A stretch of DNA of 64,000 nucleotides. Source: a virus. Position 1 is the stretch's first letter, and every line of letters begins with the position of its first letter. The stretch is taken from IMG/VR virus record IMGVR_UViG_3300036770_007703, positions 21,289-85,288 of that record, one strand, 5' to 3'. Position numbers and translations under genes: made by a program. The notes under the pieces are model-generated. The model searched no databases, was not told the origin of the DNA, and was given only the letters and a program-made list of their open reading frames with translations. Shown here piece after piece: positions 45,041 to 52,677 of the stretch.

Positions 45041-45069
45041 TTGACCAGAAATTGCCATTTTCGTATAAT
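45041..45069 (+). promoter_or_regulatory. sigma70-like promoter TTGACC-N17-TATAAT
   Basis: Perfect -10 at 45064-45069 and near-consensus -35 at 45041-45046. The +1 position falls on the ATG at 45076. Confidence 0.8.
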
Positions 45070-45075
45070 ACGAGT

Positions 45076-45420
45076 ATGGACACTAAGAAAACACCCCGTA
45101 AAAAGCGAGCAGATCGCACACACATCGTGTACCGTATTTCGTCGGGACGTGACTTCTACATCGGAGTCACTGCCAAGACTGAGAGCACCGTGCTCAAAAG
45201 TGTGCGAGTTCGCATGAACAAGCATCTCTATCGCAGCCGTAGCGAAGACAAATCTTGGGCACTCTACGAGGCACTACGGGCTCGTGGTCCCGAATCGTTT
45301 GTGTTCGAGATCGTGGCTGTGGTGCGTGGCAAGTCGGCTGCGCACCAATTCGAGCGTGGCTTGATCCGCGAACTGAGACCCACACTCAACACCGATGTGA
45401 GAGAAAGGCAGGCAGCATGA
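45076..45420 (+). CDS. GIY-YIG-type nuclease-like protein
   Basis: 114 aa. HIVYRISSGRDFYIGVT corresponds to the GIY-x-YIG core, with Arg in VRVRMNKHLY and Glu in QFERGLIRELRPTLNT as catalytic-type residues. Stand-alone phage GIY-YIG proteins can be homing or repair nucleases. No intron or interrupted gene is visible nearby. Start ATG 45076 lies at the predicted transcription start; SD absent. Confidence 0.7.
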   Translation: MDTKKTPRKKRADRTHIVYRISSGRDFYIGVTAKTESTVLKSVRVRMNKHLYRSRSEDKSWALYEALRARGPESFVFEIVAVVRGKSAAHQFERGLIRELRPTLNTDVRERQAA

Positions 45421-45620
45421 ACAAACGGATACGAGAACTTGCTGAACAGGCTGGATACCAGGAAGATATGTTTGGCATAGGACACTGGGACATGCCGGAA
45501 TGTAAAAAGTTCGCCGAGTTGATCGTCAGGGAGTGTGCTGACATCGCTGATGGCCTGCTGGAAGACAACACTGGCTCAGAAGTCATGTTCCGGATCAAAG
45601 AACATTTCGGAGTCGAATGA
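45417..45620 (+). CDS. 67-aa small phage protein (paralog of 46160)
   Basis: MNKRIRELAEQAGY and KFAELIVRECADIAD make a helical protein seen in many phages. Shares these two segments with the gene at 46160, so one arose by duplication. Function unknown. ATGA overlap upstream. Confidence 0.7.
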   Translation: MNKRIRELAEQAGYQEDMFGIGHWDMPECKKFAELIVRECADIADGLLEDNTGSEVMFRIKEHFGVE

Positions 45621-45790
45621 TGAATGTGTTCTTAGTGTACTACCAAGAAGCAGATTATGCTGGTGATGTGGGTCGCACGGTCTGGGATGGCGTGTACGAT
45701 TCAAGAGAAAAAGCACAGGCTCGAGTAGATGAGTTGAACAAAGAAGAAGGCGTCGAAGACGCTGACTACGAACCATTTGAGGTGAAATGA
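45617..45790 (+). CDS. 57-aa small protein
   Basis: ATGATG start overlapping the previous stop; strand-then-helix protein (NVFLVYYQEADYAGDVGR, YDSREKAQARVDEL). Unknown. Forms part of a string of coupled small genes. Confidence 0.55.
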   Translation: MMNVFLVYYQEADYAGDVGRTVWDGVYDSREKAQARVDELNKEEGVEDADYEPFEVK

Positions 45791-45951
45791 TGAAAGCCAT
45801 ATATTTTGATTCGGATTGGCCTGAAGAATTTGGTGAGACTATATTGGTTACATATGTAAGGACCGATGAACAAGAATCCGATGCTGTGCTCCGTGCTATG
45901 GAATTATATGGTCCAGATAAAGACTATTATCTGAAAGAAATAATGAGATGA
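45787..45951 (+). CDS. 54-aa small acidic protein
   Basis: ATGATG start coupled to the previous gene; acidic and aromatic (YFDSDWPEEFGETILV). Codon use is more AT-rich than the flanks. Unknown. Confidence 0.5.
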   Translation: MMKAIYFDSDWPEEFGETILVTYVRTDEQESDAVLRAMELYGPDKDYYLKEIMR

Positions 45952-46016
45952 TGAGAACTGGACAAACCTTGAATGTTGTTGCAAGTGGTAAGGGTAAATC
46001 AATTTTTTGGAGTGAA

Positions 46017-46160
46017 ATGATGAATTACGCCGTGGTCATTTGCCATGCAGGTGAACAGGTTCGCTTGGCTTGCGATACCATGGAACAAGCACAGATAGTG
46101 CGCCGCAGTTTCGTCAACTGGGGTGGCATGGGGTTTGATATTCGAATTGAGGTAAAGTGA
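46017..46160 (+). CDS. 47-aa small protein
   Basis: ATG 46017 (an ATGATG) is preferred to 45948 because GGAG lies 5-8 bases upstream; the longer version would add 23 residues. Sequence includes CHAGEQVRLACDTMEQAQI. Unknown. Confidence 0.45.
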   Translation: MMNYAVVICHAGEQVRLACDTMEQAQIVRRSFVNWGGMGFDIRIEVK

Positions 46161-46357
46161 TGAACGAACGTATCCGAGAACTTGCTGAACAGGCTGGCTA
46201 CAAACCACTATCGCCTCCGACTTTTGCTGATGAGTTGAATGAAATTTTTATGCGAAAGTTCGCCGAGCTGATTGTTAGAGAATGTGCTAACCAATGCCTG
46301 AGTGATGACAGTATGCGTATTCTAAATCATATGGGTGTAAAGGCAGAGGAATCGTGA
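46160..46357 (+). CDS. 65-aa small phage protein (paralog of 45417)
   Basis: MNERIRELAEQAGY and KFAELIVRECANQC repeat the two segments of the gene at 45417, with a different middle. Start ATG 46160 overlaps the upstream TGA. Unknown function. Confidence 0.7.
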   Translation: MNERIRELAEQAGYKPLSPPTFADELNEIFMRKFAELIVRECANQCLSDDSMRILNHMGVKAEES

Positions 46358-46509
46358 CCAAAGTCAAGACACAGACACGACAGCGCAACTGGGTGGCCAA
46401 GCACAACTTCAATCGCCCGGCACGCCATCGTAATCGCACCGATTATCAACGGCGTGCCAAGCATGCCCAAAAGTTTGACCTTAAATCCCTAAGAAAGGAA
46501 ATGACATGA
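46354..46509 (+). CDS. 51-aa highly basic small protein (GTG start)
   Basis: Arg/Lys/His-rich throughout (VKTQTRQRNWVAKHNFNRP), a recurrent type of small basic phage protein that may bind nucleic acid. GTG overlaps the upstream stop, and its end overlaps the next ATG. Confidence 0.6.
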   Translation: MTKVKTQTRQRNWVAKHNFNRPARHRNRTDYQRRAKHAQKFDLKSLRKEMT

Positions 46510-46688
46510 GCAAATTCCGCAGTTGGTATACACGACATCAAGACGCCATCACCTGGTGGATCATTGGATTCTGGACCGCGACCATGATCGACGCTGTGGC
46601 CAAACAGAACTGGAGCATGCTCGCTCTGGGTCTGCTGGTGGTTGTCAGTAACTGGTTCTTTTACAGCCATCGATTGGTGGAACAATGA
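46506..46688 (+). CDS. 60-aa small membrane protein
   Basis: Two hydrophobic segments (ITWWIIGFWTATMIDAV and MLALGLLVVVSNWFFY) predict an inner-membrane hairpin. Could be holin-like by size, but no lysis gene adjoins. ATGA overlaps at both ends. Confidence 0.6.
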   Translation: MSKFRSWYTRHQDAITWWIIGFWTATMIDAVAKQNWSMLALGLLVVVSNWFFYSHRLVEQ

Positions 46689-46909
46689 TAGAGATTCCGG
46701 GACTTAATGCACTGCAACGCGACTTGTGCGATCGCATCTGGAGCATGGAATCCAAGGAAGAGATCGAGTCTTGGTTTGATACCTTGCCTAGGAATGTGCA
46801 GATACAAGCCTATGCCATGCTCAATCTCATAGTGGCCGAGATGCTGGACCAAGAAGATCTCGATCTCACCACCGCCAACCTCGTGATCGAACGTGTGAAA
46901 TCATGCTGA
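46685..46909 (+). CDS. 74-aa conserved-looking T4-like protein
   Basis: IPGLNALQRDLCDRIWSM and SWFDTLPRNVQIQAYAML are recurrent in T4-like phages. Helical, cytosolic. Unknown function. Confidence 0.7.
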   Translation: MIEIPGLNALQRDLCDRIWSMESKEEIESWFDTLPRNVQIQAYAMLNLIVAEMLDQEDLDLTTANLVIERVKSC

Positions 46910-47583
46910 TGTATCAAGAGATAGTGGCCTACAATCAGGCCCGGCGCAGGCTCTCCAACTCGAATTATGCCTGGCTGCAAATCGATCACACTCGAGAAAG
47001 CGACAAGTTGTTGGCGTTCACTGCCGAGAAACATGCACGCATCGAAAGCCAACACAATTTCAACTGGCTGATCCAGCAGGCTCGAGAGCTTGGTGCCAGT
47101 GTGTTGGTGTTCACTCCCAACATTGTGCAATTACTGGGACGAAAACTCAACGACCGTGTGTTAGACACAGTGTGGTGCCAACAATGGCAGAAAGACTATC
47201 AGGACTTTCTCAATCGCGAATACCGCACCCATACCATCATGCGTCAAGACACCGATCTTGGATCAGTGGCTGTGTTCCGGGACTACAATCTCACCATGAC
47301 CATGCCAGAATATCAAGGCGTGTACGACGTTGGCACCGAACAACGCATGACAAATCGTCGACACACCATCGAAGTGTTTTGGCAATACGGGTTCACAGCG
47401 CGGCGTGGCCGGCCGCTCAATGTGGGCGACCTCAACTGGAGCGGTCAGAGAAACGAGATCGAAGAGATGTGTGAGTTGGCTGATAGATACTGGGACCGGA
47501 CACGCAACAGCGAGGTGGCCCGCAAGTTTTGCAGTGCCTATACTTCCATCAATCGCTATCATGCCTGGCCCGGCCATTGGTGA
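46903..47583 (+). CDS. 226-aa hypothetical phage protein
   Basis: Overlaps the upstream gene by 7 bases. Mixed helical protein with RHTIEVFWQYGFTARRGRP and a Trp/Tyr-rich end. No family recognised. Confidence 0.55.
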   Translation: MLMYQEIVAYNQARRRLSNSNYAWLQIDHTRESDKLLAFTAEKHARIESQHNFNWLIQQARELGASVLVFTPNIVQLLGRKLNDRVLDTVWCQQWQKDYQDFLNREYRTHTIMRQDTDLGSVAVFRDYNLTMTMPEYQGVYDVGTEQRMTNRRHTIEVFWQYGFTARRGRPLNVGDLNWSGQRNEIEEMCELADRYWDRTRNSEVARKFCSAYTSINRYHAWPGHW

Positions 47584-47614
47584 CATTGTCACAATTTGAT
47601 CGGTGTTTTTTCGT

Positions 47615-47620
47615 AAATAC
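47615..47620 (+). promoter_or_regulatory. late promoter motif TAAATA
   Basis: CGTAAATAC, 21 bases before ATG 47641, followed by the strong SD AAGGAGG; ordinary late-gene geometry. Confidence 0.5.
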
Positions 47621-47640
47621 TTGTCAAGGAGGAGTGAGCC

Positions 47641-47799
47641 ATGAAACAGCGCAAGTTGATTCGACGGTTGTACGAGGCTTGCTTCGCCCACGACACAGAA
47701 AGATTAGCCCAGCTCCGTGAACTGGAGTTTGCTAAGATCCTGAAACGCCGGGCCGAAGGCAAGCAGTTCGACGCCAAATGGACCTTGGTACGGATCTAG
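47641..47799 (+). CDS. 52-aa conserved-looking basic phage protein
   Basis: KQRKLIRRLYEACFAHDTER and KILKRRAEGKQF; strong SD AAGGAGG. Convergent with the minus-strand operon, overlapping its end by 4 bases. Unknown. Confidence 0.7.
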   Translation: MKQRKLIRRLYEACFAHDTERLAQLRELEFAKILKRRAEGKQFDAKWTLVRI

Positions 47800-48806
47800 A
47801 TGATATCTACCAGGTTGTCTCGGAAAATGGACCAGCAGTGATGCCAGGTCCATTTTTCACTGCTGGCCTGCACGACTGATCTATCCAAACTCAGGCAACG
47901 CCGGATGGCCTCGGCGAGGTCTTCGCCCAAGTAACCATTCACTCCTGGTTCCACGATGTCCAGGGGCCCTGGACACGGATGACCGGCCACGGGAGTGCCT
48001 ACGCTGAGACTTTCGATCATGACTATGCCAAATGTGTCAGTGAGGCTGGGGAAAGCAAACACATCGGCCTGGGCATAACAGTCGGCCAATGCTGATCCGG
48101 ATCTATAACCCGGGAATCGAACTCTACGATAAGTTTGCTCCAGTCGCGCACGATCGGGGCCATCGCCCACTATGGTGATGTCAAATTCGTCCTGCAGTCT
48201 GCATAGTTCGTCGAGATTTTTTTCCACACTGATCCTGCCCACGTTGAGAACTCGTGGTCTTTGATTGAACCGACGCTCGTGTTTCCAGGGCTGACTGGGG
48301 CGCAGGTGATCTCGGTCCACACCGCGAGTCCAGGCCCGGATGTCTCCACGGAACCCTCGATCCTGTAGTTCTCGCACCATGGTGTCGGTGGTGGTGAGCA
48401 CACGACCTGAATGCTTGTGGAACCAACGCAGATAACGATAGGTCCAGCTCACAGGTATGCCATACATTTTATGCACGAATTCCGGGAACCTTGTGTGATA
48501 GCTGGTGTTGTAACGCCAACCACGATGGTCTAACCAAAGCCGCGCCGCAAGACCCAGCGTCCCTTCAGTAGCGATATGCACATGATCCGGAGCGATCTCA
48601 AGTATCCGCCTACCAATGCCACGCGGCCAAGAGACCTTGACTTCAGGGTAACCAGGGCAATCGCAATGAGGGAACTGCCCGGGGTCAAGATAAACAACAT
48701 CGTAACCATCACTGCCAGCAACACGTTCGAGATTGCGGAAAGTAGTGACCACGCCATTTATCTGCTCCGGTAGATTGTCGGTGACGATCAGGATCGTTTT
48801 TCGCAT
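47796..48806 (-). CDS. GT4 glycosyltransferase, Agt-like (glycolipid synthesis)
   Basis: 336 aa on the minus strand. VTDNLPEQINGVVTTF opens the acceptor domain, IATEGTLGLAARLW and TSYHTRFPEFV follow, and LTDTFGIVMIESLSVGTPV carries the E-x7-E donor block. This matches the glycosyltransferases that add sugars to diacylglycerol in phosphate-starved bacteria (Agt), usually next to PlcP as here. Other GT4 roles (mannosyltransferase) remain possible. Last gene of the minus-strand operon. Confidence 0.75.
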   Translation of the reverse strand: MRKTILIVTDNLPEQINGVVTTFRNLERVAGSDGYDVVYLDPGQFPHCDCPGYPEVKVSWPRGIGRRILEIAPDHVHIATEGTLGLAARLWLDHRGWRYNTSYHTRFPEFVHKMYGIPVSWTYRYLRWFHKHSGRVLTTTDTMVRELQDRGFRGDIRAWTRGVDRDHLRPSQPWKHERRFNQRPRVLNVGRISVEKNLDELCRLQDEFDITIVGDGPDRARLEQTYRRVRFPGYRSGSALADCYAQADVFAFPSLTDTFGIVMIESLSVGTPVAGHPCPGPLDIVEPGVNGYLGEDLAEAIRRCLSLDRSVVQASSEKWTWHHCWSIFRDNLVDII

Positions 48807-48937
48807 CGTCCCTCCATTCGAAAATTGTCAAACTTCAAACGATAGGTCATGGTGGACAACACCTGTTCGCAGGTGGCTTGATCCGCGAACGTGAGTTCTA
48901 CACGACCGGGAATGTCTCGGGGATTATTGACGTGCAC
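48788..48937 (-). CDS. 49-aa small protein within the minus-strand operon
   Basis: GTG start overlaps the end of the phosphoesterase gene and the stop overlaps the start of the glycosyltransferase, filling the gap between them exactly. Sequence GRVELTFADQATCEQVLS then YRLKFDNFRMEGR. Unknown function; reality rests on position. Confidence 0.45.
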   Translation of the reverse strand: MHVNNPRDIPGRVELTFADQATCEQVLSTMTYRLKFDNFRMEGRCEKRS

Positions 48938-49712
48938 CGCTATCAATATCATCAACCACATCATCATGCTCCCGTGTCCAAGTCACGATTTCCCACTTGC
49001 CATCTAGATGCTCGACCAGGGCTGTGCAACTTTCCACCCAGTCGCCGTCATTCATGTATACCACTCCATCAATGTTTTTGATCTCAGCATGATGAATATG
49101 TCCACAGATGACTCCGTCAAAACCGCGTTTTCGGCAGTAGGCCGCGAGATTTTGTTCGAACTGAAACATGAAGTCCACGGCCTTCTTGACACGATGCTTG
49201 AGAAACTTAGACAGGCTCCAATAACCAAAACCAAATCTACGACGTATCCAATTGAACTTGGAATTGAGAGCCAGGATGAAATCATATGCGCGATCTCCAA
49301 GAAACGACAACCAGGGCGCCAATCTGGTGATACCGTCGAAGAGATCTCCGTGTGTCACGAGATATCGGCGTGAATCTAGTCCCACGTGTTCGGCTTGGTT
49401 GACGACATTGATACGTCCGAACGTGAAGCCCAGCGGAATCATTGGTCGCAAGAACTCGTCGTGATTACCGGCCACGTACACCACATGTGTACCGCGTTTG
49501 GCATGTCCCAACACTCGTCGTACCACATTGGTGTGACTCTGTCGCCAACGCAGTTTGTTCTGTTGCATTTTCCAACCATCAATGATGTCGCCCACGAGAT
49601 ACAAGGTGTCACAGGAGTTGTGTTTGAGGAAATTGTTGAGCTGTTCGGCTTTGCAGTCCCGAGTACCCAGATGAACATCGCTGATGAATATGGCACGATA
49701 ACGCATGTCCAT
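48924..49712 (-). CDS. PlcP/LpxH-like metallophosphoesterase
   Basis: 262 aa, minus strand. Metal-site motifs in order: ISDVHLGT, VGDIIDGW, AGNHDEF, VTHGDLFD and CGHIHHAEI. The segment DRAYDFILALNSKFNWIRRR and YWSLSKFLK fit PlcP, the phospholipase C-type enzyme of phosphate-starved bacteria, a branch of the UDP-2,3-diacylglucosamine hydrolase family. It would release diacylglycerol and phosphate-containing headgroup. A true LpxH role is the alternative. Start ATG 49712 or 49706, both just after a late-type motif. Confidence 0.8.
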   Translation of the reverse strand: MDMRYRAIFISDVHLGTRDCKAEQLNNFLKHNSCDTLYLVGDIIDGWKMQQNKLRWRQSHTNVVRRVLGHAKRGTHVVYVAGNHDEFLRPMIPLGFTFGRINVVNQAEHVGLDSRRYLVTHGDLFDGITRLAPWLSFLGDRAYDFILALNSKFNWIRRRFGFGYWSLSKFLKHRVKKAVDFMFQFEQNLAAYCRKRGFDGVICGHIHHAEIKNIDGVVYMNDGDWVESCTALVEHLDGKWEIVTWTREHDDVVDDIDSGARQ

Positions 49713-49713
49713 T

Positions 49714-49719
49714 TATTTA
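49714..49719 (-). promoter_or_regulatory. late-type motif TAAATA on the minus strand
   Basis: Reads TAAATA on the minus strand, 1 base before ATG 49712 and 7 before ATG 49706. Suggests that the lipid operon is also switched on late. Confidence 0.35.
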
Positions 49720-49776
49720 ACCAGAAGGTGGCACCGATAACTCACAGGATAAGTATCACAAAAATGTAACACTGGC

Positions 49777-49805
49777 TTGACTTAAATATCTCGATACTGT
49801 ATACT
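49777..49805 (+). promoter_or_regulatory. sigma70-like promoter TTGACT-N17-TATACT with nested TAAATA
   Basis: -35 at 49777-49782, -10 at 49800-49805. TAAATA at 49783-49788 lies inside the spacer. Transcription would start near 49812, 2 bases before the tRNA. Confidence 0.75.
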
Positions 49806-49813
49806 GTGAACAT

Positions 49814-49890
49814 GGGCCTTTAGCTCAGTTGGTTAGAGCAGGCGACTCATAATCGCTTGGTCGGGGGTTCAAGTCCCTCAAGGCCCACCA
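49814..49890 (+). tRNA. tRNA-Met (CAT)
   Basis: Complete cloverleaf: acceptor GGGCCTT/AAGGCCC, D-arm AGCTCAGTTGGTTAGAGC, anticodon loop CTCATAA with CAT at 49848-49850, T-arm with GTTCAAG, encoded CCA. Closely resembles proteobacterial elongator tRNA-Met; a tRNA-Ile2 (lysidine-modified CAT) cannot be excluded by sequence alone. Confidence 0.95.
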
Positions 49891-49905
49891 AACAAAACAC
49901 ATACC

Positions 49906-50133
49906 ATGACCGATCAAGACAAAAAACTCAAAGTAGAATTTGCGCCCGGATGTTTCGACGACTTCGATGGCACACAACAAGAACTGGACGAATTGGTGGC
50001 CGAAATACATCGATTGGTCGAAACCGGCGAAATCTTCGAAAACAGTGTGGATCTCGACATCGAAGATCTCGAGGATGCACGACAGCAATTACTGGATCAG
50101 GATGTTCAGCCCAGGCCACGCACTCGACAGTAA
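49906..50133 (+). CDS. 75-aa conserved-looking acidic phage protein
   Basis: KKLKVEFAPGCFDDFDGTQQ and a helical acidic tail, seen in many T4-like phages. Begins 15 bases after the tRNA and overlaps the next gene by 32 bases. Unknown function. Confidence 0.7.
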   Translation: MTDQDKKLKVEFAPGCFDDFDGTQQELDELVAEIHRLVETGEIFENSVDLDIEDLEDARQQLLDQDVQPRPRTRQ

Positions 50134-50770
50134 AATAAAACACATAGTCGCTGCCGGTTCAAGTTTTACCGCAGACGGTCGCGGTGGTGTGCCTTTACAG
50201 GGCAACAGTTTCTTTCCCGATGGTGCAGTCCCGCGTACATGGGCGTCATGGTTGGCAAAATGGTGCCAAGCTCAAAGCATGATCAACCTGGCCGCCAGTG
50301 GCCACGGAAACATGCTCACTGCATTGGCCCTGCCTTGGATACTAGAACACTGTGATTATGATCCCGACCATACCTTGGTGCTGGTGCAGTTTACCACCAA
50401 ACCTAGATACGATGAGATGTGTGTGTGGGACCACCCACATCGCAGTCCACATGTGCCTTGGACACAACAAGATTTGCCGTTCACGTTCCTAGATCGCAGT
50501 CATGCCGACGAGATCTTGCGTGCCCAAGACATTGACATGATCGAATGGCAGAACTTGCAGGCCGCGAGATCCTGCCTGGCTTGGCTGAGCCAGAGTCCCT
50601 GGCGCTGGCGAGCAGTGATAGACCAGGGCAACATAGGCGTCGATCATGCTTGGTTGGATCCCATGGCCATGCTTGACCGGTCTCGAGATCTCGACGATGT
50701 CACAGCCGATCAACATCCCGGTGATCGAGCGCACAGAGCGATCGCTGAAAAAATTTTTGATACTCTTTGA
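50102..50770 (+). CDS. SGNH hydrolase-like protein (paralog 5)
   Basis: 222 aa from ATG 50102. IVAAGSSFTADGRGG (block I), LAASGHGNMLTA (Gly/Asn blocks) and TADQHPGDRAHRAIAEKIF (Asp-x-x-His block). Best conserved of the set with paralog 2. Probably an esterase acting on a glycan. Confidence 0.7.
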   Translation: MFSPGHALDSKIKHIVAAGSSFTADGRGGVPLQGNSFFPDGAVPRTWASWLAKWCQAQSMINLAASGHGNMLTALALPWILEHCDYDPDHTLVLVQFTTKPRYDEMCVWDHPHRSPHVPWTQQDLPFTFLDRSHADEILRAQDIDMIEWQNLQAARSCLAWLSQSPWRWRAVIDQGNIGVDHAWLDPMAMLDRSRDLDDVTADQHPGDRAHRAIAEKIFDTL

Positions 50771-50772
50771 TC

Positions 50773-51087
50773 ATGAACAAGCCCGATCTCGAACGCGACT
50801 TGCTCGGCACCGATTGGATATTGACCAAAGTGCGTGACAATCCTGTATACGCACAAAAACTTTACAGTGCCTTGTGCAACCAACGGTTCCAAAAAATCGA
50901 AGTCATGCCCATACTCCTGGATCAGGAATGGTCGTGTTCGTGGCGTTATGCCGGGGGCATCATCGCGGAGATGTTGGGGCAAGGTGACTATATTGATTGG
51001 TATTGCAGTGGCAACGAAGGCTTGATCGATCCCGAGATCGCTGTGGATTTGCGAGAATTGGGATGGACTGTGTTGAAAGATGAATGA
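50773..51087 (+). CDS. 104-aa conserved-looking phage protein
   Basis: NKPDLERDLLGTDWILTKV and DQEWSCSWRYAGGIIAEM form a family I know as common in phages without function. ATG 50773 preferred to TTG 50767. Confidence 0.75.
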   Translation: MNKPDLERDLLGTDWILTKVRDNPVYAQKLYSALCNQRFQKIEVMPILLDQEWSCSWRYAGGIIAEMLGQGDYIDWYCSGNEGLIDPEIAVDLRELGWTVLKDE

Positions 51088-51310
51088 ATGGTACGAACTC
51101 TGTTTGTGGGATTACACCGCCGGTCAAGTCAGCGACTTGGTGAGAGACATACAATCAACCTTTGGCATCGATCGCGATGAATTCGAATTCAAATTCCGGC
51201 CAGCCTGGGTCAATGAACAGGATCTTGTTGTTTCCCAACATCGTAGATCCGTGGTTTTTCGATTCCGGGACCCGGCCATCATCACATGGCTGAAACTGAA
51301 ACTGACCTAG
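51080..51310 (+). CDS. 76-aa hypothetical phage protein
   Basis: MNEWYELCLWDYTAGQVS and a strand-rich C-terminal half (RRSVVFRFRDPAIITW). Overlaps neighbours by 8 and 25 bases. Unknown. Confidence 0.65.
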   Translation: MNEWYELCLWDYTAGQVSDLVRDIQSTFGIDRDEFEFKFRPAWVNEQDLVVSQHRRSVVFRFRDPAIITWLKLKLT

Positions 51311-51693
51311 AACACGAGCTGTGGCGCCAACTGCGTGGCATACGCAGAGTGGTGATCAATGCCTGTCATGGTGGATTCAGTCTCAGTCACGAAGCCATCC
51401 TGCGCTGGCATGAACTGCAAGGTATTCCAATCTACCATCATTGTTTGCCCGACAGCACAGTGATGCTGTATTATCGTGATCCCACGGATATCAAAAATTC
51501 AACATGGAGCGATGACGACATAGAGCGCGACGATCCTTATCTGGTGCGAGTGGTGCAGGAAATGGGCAGTGATCGCGCAGGTGGACCATATTCAATGCTC
51601 AAGATCGTGGAAATCCCCGAATCCGTGACCTGGGAGGTGCACGACTACGACGGCATGGAGTGGGTGGCCGAAAAGCATCGCACATGGTCTTGA
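51286..51693 (+). CDS. 135-aa conserved-looking phage protein
   Basis: VVINACHGGFSLSHEAI and YDGMEWVAEKHRTW are characteristic of a widespread phage protein family of unknown function. Confidence 0.75.
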   Translation: MAETETDLEHELWRQLRGIRRVVINACHGGFSLSHEAILRWHELQGIPIYHHCLPDSTVMLYYRDPTDIKNSTWSDDDIERDDPYLVRVVQEMGSDRAGGPYSMLKIVEIPESVTWEVHDYDGMEWVAEKHRTWS

Positions 51694-51732
51694 TCTGTGT
51701 TAAACTGAGTTTAACGATTCCAAGGATAGGAT

Positions 51733-52626
51733 ATGGCCACCAAACAGCAAAAACAAGAACTGATAGAAGCATTGAAGTTCACCCCTAGAGAGATCAGTAT
51801 CATGCTATCCGGTTACGGCGGCGAAATAGTCATGGGTCGCGTGAGCCGGGAAGCCTACAAGTGGTGGAATCAACGCGACGATGTCTCCATCGATGACTGG
51901 GTCTGGGGCTGGAATTGGGAAGATGAGCATCCTGACATAACAGTGCCCGAGCATGCGCAGTTCGTTGGCAACGGTGAGTGGCATGACTGTGATGATCTCG
52001 CTCATGAATCGGGTGTAGAAATCGGTGGGTCGTGCTGGATCACGGTCACTGATCAACTCACCGGAGAAACTATTTTAGAATCCACCCTGGATCACCACGC
52101 ACTGGAATCACATGGCATCGAGTGCGAATGCATGGGCAGTACCGAACGCGACGAAGCCGGTGTTGGCAACGCAGTGTTCGTGGGACAGAGTATCGAAAAG
52201 GGTGTGTTTTTTGAAGCCACCGTGACCATCACCCGCCCATTTGATCCCAGTCAACTGCGTCTTGGGTATTGGAGCATCGATGACTGGAATATTTGTCAAA
52301 GCGTGGAATACTGTGGCGAAGAGTTGGAGGGCACCGATGCATACAGCACCAACGGCAAAGGCAGCGAATGCTGGTTGGAGTACATCGGCGAAAACCCCGA
52401 CACCGATCCCTACGATGAAAAAACAGTGTGGGCTCCAAACCAACTCAGTGAATGGCATGCCATAGATTCTAGTTTTCCACAACATCCCGGCTGCTATCAA
52501 GTGCGAGAAAATGAGTGGGGGTTTGTGAGGCGCGCCTTTTTTGTGGACGGTGCATGGGTAGATCACGATGGTAAAAAGCTAGACGCTGACATCAACGCCT
52601 GGCGCGGACTGCGCGAGCCGGTATAA
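51733..52626 (+). CDS. 297-aa hypothetical phage protein
   Basis: Acidic, Trp-rich, strand-rich protein (AYKWWNQRDDVSIDDWVWGW) with CECMG and ECW segments. SD AAGGATAGG. Recurrent in phages, unnamed. Confidence 0.65.
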   Translation: MATKQQKQELIEALKFTPREISIMLSGYGGEIVMGRVSREAYKWWNQRDDVSIDDWVWGWNWEDEHPDITVPEHAQFVGNGEWHDCDDLAHESGVEIGGSCWITVTDQLTGETILESTLDHHALESHGIECECMGSTERDEAGVGNAVFVGQSIEKGVFFEATVTITRPFDPSQLRLGYWSIDDWNICQSVEYCGEELEGTDAYSTNGKGSECWLEYIGENPDTDPYDEKTVWAPNQLSEWHAIDSSFPQHPGCYQVRENEWGFVRRAFFVDGAWVDHDGKKLDADINAWRGLREPV

Positions 52627-52627
52627 T
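52622..52627 (+). promoter_or_regulatory. isolated -10 match TATAAT
   Basis: TATAAT at the end of the upstream gene, 51 bases before ATG 52678, no -35 at 16-18 bases. Weak. Confidence 0.25.
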
Positions 52628-52677
52628 TTTTCCCGGATCAAGGTGGCAATAAGTATGTAGATATTGCCGAGGATGAC

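Noticed and set aside
45076-45420. Homing endonuclease inside an intron
   Set aside because: No split gene or group I intron core is visible around the GIY-YIG gene.
46506-46688. Holin
   Set aside because: Two hydrophobic segments and size would fit, but there is no lysin or spanin nearby; called only a membrane protein.
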